Translations under genes and position numbers: made by a program
Notes under the pieces: generated by a model
Database searches by the model: none
The model's input: the letters and a program-made list of their open reading frames with translations, nothing else
What the model was told of the DNA's origin: nothing
NCBI GenBank assembly: GCA_905480645.1
Contig: CAJQRC010000013.1
Span: 24,101-88,100 of the forward strand
Direction: 5' to 3'
Length of the DNA stretch: 64,000 bases
Source: an uncultured Tateyamaria sp.
Lineage (GTDB): Bacteria; Pseudomonadota; Alphaproteobacteria; Rhodobacterales; Rhodobacteraceae
In this document: positions 59,993-64,000 of the stretch, one piece after another
Layout: each line of letters starts with the position of its first letter
Position numbering within the stretch: the stretch's first letter is position 1

Positions 59993-61306
59993 ATGTTTTT
60001 AAAGAGCACACTTTGTGCTGCGACTGCGCTCACCTTGATTACTGCAGGTGGTGCATTTGCAGACGGCCATTCAGCAACGATTACAATTGCGACTGTTAAC
60101 AACGGTGATATGATTCGCATGCAGGGCTACACTGATGGTTTTACCGCGGAGACAGGCATTGCCGTTGAATGGGTGACATTGGAAGAAAACGTGCTTCGTC
60201 AGCGTGTCACAACCGACATCACCACCAAAGGTGGCGCTTTCGATATTATGACAATTGGGATGTATGAAACTCCGATCTGGGGTTCTAATGGCTGGTTGGT
60301 TCCGCTGAACGATCTGTCCGCTGAATACGACGCTGCCGATCTACTTCCTGCTATGGCGGGTGGACTGTCCCACGAAGGTACTTTGTATGCCGCCCCTTTC
60401 TATGGCGAAAGCTCTATGGTCATGTATCGTACCGACTTGATGGAAGCCGCTGGTCTTGAGATGCCAGACGCACCTTCATGGTCATTCATTGCAAAAGCTG
60501 CACGTGAAATGACAGATCGTGATAACGACATTAACGGTGTCTGCCTGCGCGGCAAGGCCGGTTGGGGCGAAGGCGGTGCCTTCATCACCGCAATGTCAAA
60601 CTCGTTTGGAGCCCGTTGGTTTGATGGGGACTGGAATGCACAGTTTGACACGCGTGAATGGTCAGACACGCTTAACTTCTTCGTCAACATGATGAATGAC
60701 TCAGGTCCCGCTGGTTACGCGACAAATGGTTTCAACGAGAACCTATCCCTGTTCAACCAAGGCAAGTGCGGCATGTGGATTGATGCGACTGTTGCTGCAT
60801 CCTTCGTGACGGGCGACGATTCAACCGTTGCTGACTCTGTTGGTTTTGCACTCGCACCTGATAACGGAATGGGTGTTCGTTCTAACTGGTTGTGGGCATG
60901 GGCTTTAGCCATTCCTGCCGGTACACAGCAAGAGGCAGAAGCTAAGCAGTTCATCGAATGGGCCACTGGTAAAGGCTACATCGAGCAAGTTGCTGCAAAC
61001 GAAGGTTGGGCAAACGTACCTCCTGGTGCGCGGACATCGCTCTATGAAAACGCCAACTACCAGGCAGTTCCATTCGCTAGAATGACGTTGGACAGCATTC
61101 TGTCGGCCGATCCAACAAACTCTACCGTCGATCCGTCGCCTTATATTGGCATTCAGTTCGCCGCTATCCCAGAATTTGCAGGTATCGCAACTGAAGTGAG
61201 CCAAGAGTTCTCTGCCGCTTACGCTGGACAACAGTCCATCGAGGATGCGCTAGAGAAGGCACAGGCCATCACAAACGACGCTATGGAAGCCGCTGGCTAC
61301 CGCTAA
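59993..61306 (+). CDS. smoE: Polyol (sorbitol/mannitol-type) ABC solute-binding protein, SmoE-like
   Basis: About 437 residues from the ATG at 59993 with GGGAGAA upstream. The signal peptide is MFLKSTLCAATALTLITAGG, cleaved near AFA-DGH. The mature part reads TITIATVNNGDMIRMQGYTD, FDIMTIGMYETPIWGSNGWL, YAAPFYGESSMVMYRTDLME and NQGKCGMWIDATVAASFV, very close to the SmoE/MtlE polyol-binding group. It is the first gene of the importer operon under the LacI regulator. Ligand class (hexitol or pentitol) is inferred from family. Confidence 0.9.
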   Translation: MFLKSTLCAATALTLITAGGAFADGHSATITIATVNNGDMIRMQGYTDGFTAETGIAVEWVTLEENVLRQRVTTDITTKGGAFDIMTIGMYETPIWGSNGWLVPLNDLSAEYDAADLLPAMAGGLSHEGTLYAAPFYGESSMVMYRTDLMEAAGLEMPDAPSWSFIAKAAREMTDRDNDINGVCLRGKAGWGEGGAFITAMSNSFGARWFDGDWNAQFDTREWSDTLNFFVNMMNDSGPAGYATNGFNENLSLFNQGKCGMWIDATVAASFVTGDDSTVADSVGFALAPDNGMGVRSNWLWAWALAIPAGTQQEAEAKQFIEWATGKGYIEQVAANEGWANVPPGARTSLYENANYQAVPFARMTLDSILSADPTNSTVDPSPYIGIQFAAIPEFAGIATEVSQEFSAAYAGQQSIEDALEKAQAITNDAMEAAGYR

Positions 61307-61323
61307 GCGTATAGATAACATCA

Positions 61324-61347
61324 GGGGGCAATTTGAAAGTTGCCCTC
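61324..61347 (+). terminator. Intercistronic hairpin after polyol-binding protein gene
   Basis: GGGGGCAA (61324-61331) pairs with TTGCCCTC (61340-61347), one G-T pair, around an 8-base loop, followed by TTATTAAG. It lies 17 bp after the stop and probably limits read-through into the permease genes. Confidence 0.65.
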
Positions 61348-61421
61348 TTATTAAGACTTCCAATTTTTTCTTTGATACTATCCCACCGGTGGCGCGACGA
61401 CCGACAGTAGAGGACTAAAAA

Positions 61422-62300
61422 ATGGCCACCAAAGCATCGCGATCTTTAGCACGAATGATGATGGCTCCGGCCGTGACCATGCTAATGGGTTGGATGTTGG
61501 TCCCTCTGATTATGACACTGTGGTTTTCGTTCACGAAATACTTGCCGCTGCGCGGTGACAGTATAGAGCGAGGCCTCGATTGGGTTGGTTTTGCAAACTA
61601 TAGCCGCTTTTTGTCTTCCAGTGCCTTTTGGCCATCTGTACAAACAACCCTCCTTATGGTCGGTGGCGTTCTGCTGATCACCGTGGTTTTGGGCGTGTTG
61701 CTGGCGATGCTGTTAGATCAGCCGATGTGGGGCCAAGGCGTGGTCCGAATATTGATAATCGCGCCGTTTTTTGTGATGCCTACTGTGTCTGCTCTCGTGT
61801 GGAAAAACATGATGATGGACCCTGTAAACGGCATTTTTGCTCACCTGTGGCGGTTTTTCGGGTCCGAGCCTGTGGCCTGGCTTCAGGATGCCTCGCTCAG
61901 CTCTATAGCCATTATTGTGTCATGGCAGTGGCTGCCCTTTGCAACTTTAATCCTGCTCACATCAATCCAGTCGCTGGATAGTGAGCAACTAGAGGCGGCC
62001 GAAATGGACGGAGCTCCCGTGATCAAACGGTTCCTGTTTATCGTGCTACCACATCTGGCGCGCGCGATCACCATTGTGATCCTAATTCAAACGATCTTTC
62101 TGTTGTCGATCTTTGCAGAAATTTTCGTCACAACCGGTGGTGCGTTCGGCACCCGCACCCTGACCTATCTGATTTTTCAGCGGGTCATTGACAGCCAGAA
62201 CGTTGGGCTGGGGTCTGCGGGCGGTGTCTACGCCATTATACTTGCTAATATTGTTGCGATCTTCCTGATGCGCATCGTTGGCAAAAACCTTGATGCTTAA
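61422..62300 (+). CDS. smoF: Polyol ABC transporter permease (SmoF-like)
   Basis: 292 residues with six hydrophobic segments. TLWFSFTKYLPLRGDSIERG, the LDQPMWGQGVVRILIIAPFF segment and the coupling loop EAAEMDGAPVIKRFLFIVLP identify a MalF-type CUT1 permease of the polyol group. It lies 115 bp after the binding-protein gene across a hairpin, and 15 bp before its partner. Confidence 0.92.
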   Translation: MATKASRSLARMMMAPAVTMLMGWMLVPLIMTLWFSFTKYLPLRGDSIERGLDWVGFANYSRFLSSSAFWPSVQTTLLMVGGVLLITVVLGVLLAMLLDQPMWGQGVVRILIIAPFFVMPTVSALVWKNMMMDPVNGIFAHLWRFFGSEPVAWLQDASLSSIAIIVSWQWLPFATLILLTSIQSLDSEQLEAAEMDGAPVIKRFLFIVLPHLARAITIVILIQTIFLLSIFAEIFVTTGGAFGTRTLTYLIFQRVIDSQNVGLGSAGGVYAIILANIVAIFLMRIVGKNLDA

Positions 62301-62315
62301 AGGGAGAGGGATCAT

Positions 62316-63146
62316 ATGGCACGCAACGTCTCTACCCAGCGAAAGATTATAACCACGGCTGCAGCGTGGACGATTGGGTTGATCATCTTTTTCCCGATCT
62401 ACTGGACGATCTTGACCAGCTTCAAGACAGAGGCGCAGGCGATCAACGATCCGCCTTTGTTCTTCGCCTTCAATTGGACACTAGAAAACTATGCGATTGT
62501 CCAAGAGCGGTCTGACTATATGAAATTCCTGTGGAATTCAGTGGTTATTGCCGGTGGTTCTACTATTTTTGGCATCTTAATCGCCATCCCGGCTGCATGG
62601 TCTATGGCGTTTGTGCCATCGGTACGGACCAAAGATGTTCTGCTTTGGATGTTGTCCACCAAAATGTTGCCTGCGGTGGGCGTGCTTTATCCAATTTCGC
62701 TTGTCTTTGTTCAGTTCAATCTACTCGATACGCGTGGCGGATTAATGGTTGTACTGATGCTGATCAATCTACCGATCATCGTCTGGATGCTTTACAGCTA
62801 TTTCAAGGAAATCCCTGGTGAGATACTTGAGGCTGCGCGCATGGATGGCGCGACATTAAAAGAGGAAATCCTCTATGTGCTAACACCAATGGCGGTTCCC
62901 GGTATAGCATCTACATTATTGCTTAATTTCATTCTGGCATGGAACGAAGCCTTCTGGACTCTGAATCTAACGGCCGCCAACGCTGCGCCGCTGACCGCAT
63001 TTATCGCGAGCTATTCTAGCCCTGAGGGCTTATTTTTTGCCAAACTCAGCGCCGCCTCCACAATGGCGATTGCGCCGATCCTCATCCTTGGCTGGTTCAG
63101 CCAAAAACAACTCGTCCGCGGCCTAACTTTTGGTGCAGTAAAGTAA
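62316..63146 (+). CDS. smoG: Polyol ABC transporter permease (SmoG-like)
   Basis: 276 residues. IFFPIYWTILTSFKTEAQAI at the N-terminus, the loop EAARMDGATLKEEILYVLTP and the C-terminus KQLVRGLTFGAVK are typical of MalG-type polyol permeases. RBS GGGAGAGG precedes the ATG. It forms a heterodimer with the preceding permease; the ATPase gene follows after 12 bp. Confidence 0.92.
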   Translation: MARNVSTQRKIITTAAAWTIGLIIFFPIYWTILTSFKTEAQAINDPPLFFAFNWTLENYAIVQERSDYMKFLWNSVVIAGGSTIFGILIAIPAAWSMAFVPSVRTKDVLLWMLSTKMLPAVGVLYPISLVFVQFNLLDTRGGLMVVLMLINLPIIVWMLYSYFKEIPGEILEAARMDGATLKEEILYVLTPMAVPGIASTLLLNFILAWNEAFWTLNLTAANAAPLTAFIASYSSPEGLFFAKLSAASTMAIAPILILGWFSQKQLVRGLTFGAVK

Positions 63147-63158
63147 GGAAACTCACAA

Positions 63159-64000
63159 ATGGGACAGATTGAACTCAAACAGGTCACCAAAAACTTTGGT
63201 GACACGCAAGTGATCCCATCGCTGGACCTGATTATTCAGGACGGAGAGTTCACCGTTTTTGTTGGCCCCTCTGGTTGCGGAAAATCCACTCTTCTGCGCC
63301 TGATCGCGGGGCTTGAAGACATCACCACGGGTAACATTGAGATCGACGGTAAGGATGCAACGGATATGGTGCCCGCCAAACGAGGCCTTGCGATGGTGTT
63401 TCAGTCCTACGCGCTTTACCCGCATATGTCAGTGCGCAAAAATATCAGTTTTCCACTTCGGATGGCCAAGCTGGACAAGGTAGAGATCACCAAACGCGTC
63501 GAAGGGGCGGCCAGCGTGTTGAACCTGACGGATTATCTGGATCGCCGCCCTGGCCAGCTGTCTGGTGGCCAGCGCCAACGGGTCGCAATTGGCCGCGCTA
63601 TTGTGCGCGAACCGGCAGCGTTCTTATTTGATGAACCTCTGTCAAACCTTGATGCTGCTCTGCGTGTCGGTATGCGGCTTGAAATTTCCGAGCTGCATAA
63701 ACGACTGGAAACCACGATGGTTTATGTGACGCATGATCAGGTAGAAGCCATGACAATGGCCGACAAAATTGTCGTTCTAAACGCTGGCGCAATTGAACAA
63801 GTGGGCACTCCGCTGGAACTGTACCGTAACCCACGCAATACTTTTGTGGCGGGGTTTATTGGATCACCCAAGATGAACCTGATCACCGGTCCAGAAGCTG
63901 CCAAACACCAAGCACACACAATTGGAATTCGCCCGGAGCATATTGATGTTGTTGAAAGTGATGGTCGGTGGCAGGGCGCCGTAGGTGTGGCTGAACACCT
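63159..64000 (+). CDS. smoK: Polyol ABC transporter ATPase (SmoK/UgpC-like), partial at right edge
   Basis: Open from the ATG at 63159 (RBS AAGGAA) to the window end, 280 residues. [15 protein letters not shown], Walker [73 protein letters not shown] and the TOBE start [12 protein letters not shown] are all visible. Only the last part of the C-terminal regulatory domain is missing. Dehydrogenases for the imported polyol would be expected beyond the right edge. Confidence 0.92.
   Translation, partial: MGQIELKQVTKNFGDTQVIPSLDLIIQDGEFTVFVGPSGCGKSTLLRLIAGLEDITTGNIEIDGKDATDMVPAKRGLAMVFQSYALYPHMSVRKNISFPLRMAKLDKVEITKRVEGAASVLNLTDYLDRRPGQLSGGQRQRVAIGRAIVREPAAFLFDEPLSNLDAALRVGMRLEISELHKRLETTMVYVTHDQVEAMTMADKIVVLNAGAIEQVGTPLELYRNPRNTFVAGFIGSPKMNLITGPEAAKHQAHTIGIRPEHIDVVESDGRWQGAVGVAEH

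Noticed and set aside
1..64000. CRISPR arrays, tRNA or rRNA genes, insertion sequences, prophage or integrase genes
   Set aside because: Looked for repeats with regular spacing, T-arm-like GGTTCGA motifs, transposase motifs and terminal repeats; none was convincing.

Overview
The window looks like chromosomal DNA of a marine alphaproteobacterium, most likely a pelagic member of the Rhodobacterales (roseobacter type). The reasons are moderate GC by eye, strong AGGAG-type ribosome sites, and an exceptional load of high-affinity ABC importers with dedicated regulators. Typical roseobacter families are also present: dimethylglycine dehydrogenase-like oxidase, P1 peptidase, M81 peptidase, polyol and sugar uptake. 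No rRNA, tRNA, CRISPR array, phage or intact mobile element was seen.

Layout. 1-7732: a dipeptide-type ABC operon ending in an M81 (MlrC-like) peptidase on the minus strand, divergent from a RidA and an RpiR regulator; two matching 15-bp palindromes lie between them. 7733-9788: decayed remains of trpG and of a livF-type ATPase around an EamA transporter. 9789-21984: a DUF4149 protein and a large sugar or polyol unit. That unit has an ABC importer, two dehydrogenase functions, an aldolase-dehydrogenase fusion, an FGGY kinase, a SorC regulator and a glycerol-1-phosphate dehydrogenase-like enzyme. 22212-26002: a polar amino acid ABC importer with a histidine phosphatase. 26463-29764: a sirtuin lacking zinc cysteines, then a GAF/LuxR regulator and a Tat-exported metallo-beta-lactamase-fold protein. 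29964-36116: P1 peptidase, amidase, a beheaded GntR/UTRA gene and a dimethylglycine dehydrogenase-like protein. 36374-45036: mixed housekeeping and accessory genes (GFA, epimerase, SRAP, mutarotase, phosphodiesterase, Fe-ADH, SPFH/NfeD, DUF411). 45129-54324: a non-phosphorylative L-fucose-like pathway with FCD regulator, lactonase, ribose-type ABC importer, zinc dehydrogenase and L-fuconate dehydratase; a shared palindrome marks both divergent promoters. 54549-58411: DUF1254, DUF992 and PqiA-like proteins around a 1.4-kb gap. 58593-58795: a hisC remnant. 58870-64000: a LacI regulator and a sorbitol/mannitol-type ABC importer that runs off the right end.

Common themes. Each importer sits with its own regulator and usually a recognisable operator. 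In four importers the gene for the solute-binding protein is followed by a hairpin before the next gene. Several intergenic stretches hold 3' ends of decayed genes (trpG, livF, hisC) and one C-terminal regulator domain, which suggests ongoing gene loss in a genome that otherwise invests in scavenging sugars, polyols, peptides and methylated amines. Identifications come from reading translated sequence and motifs only; no database search was run.
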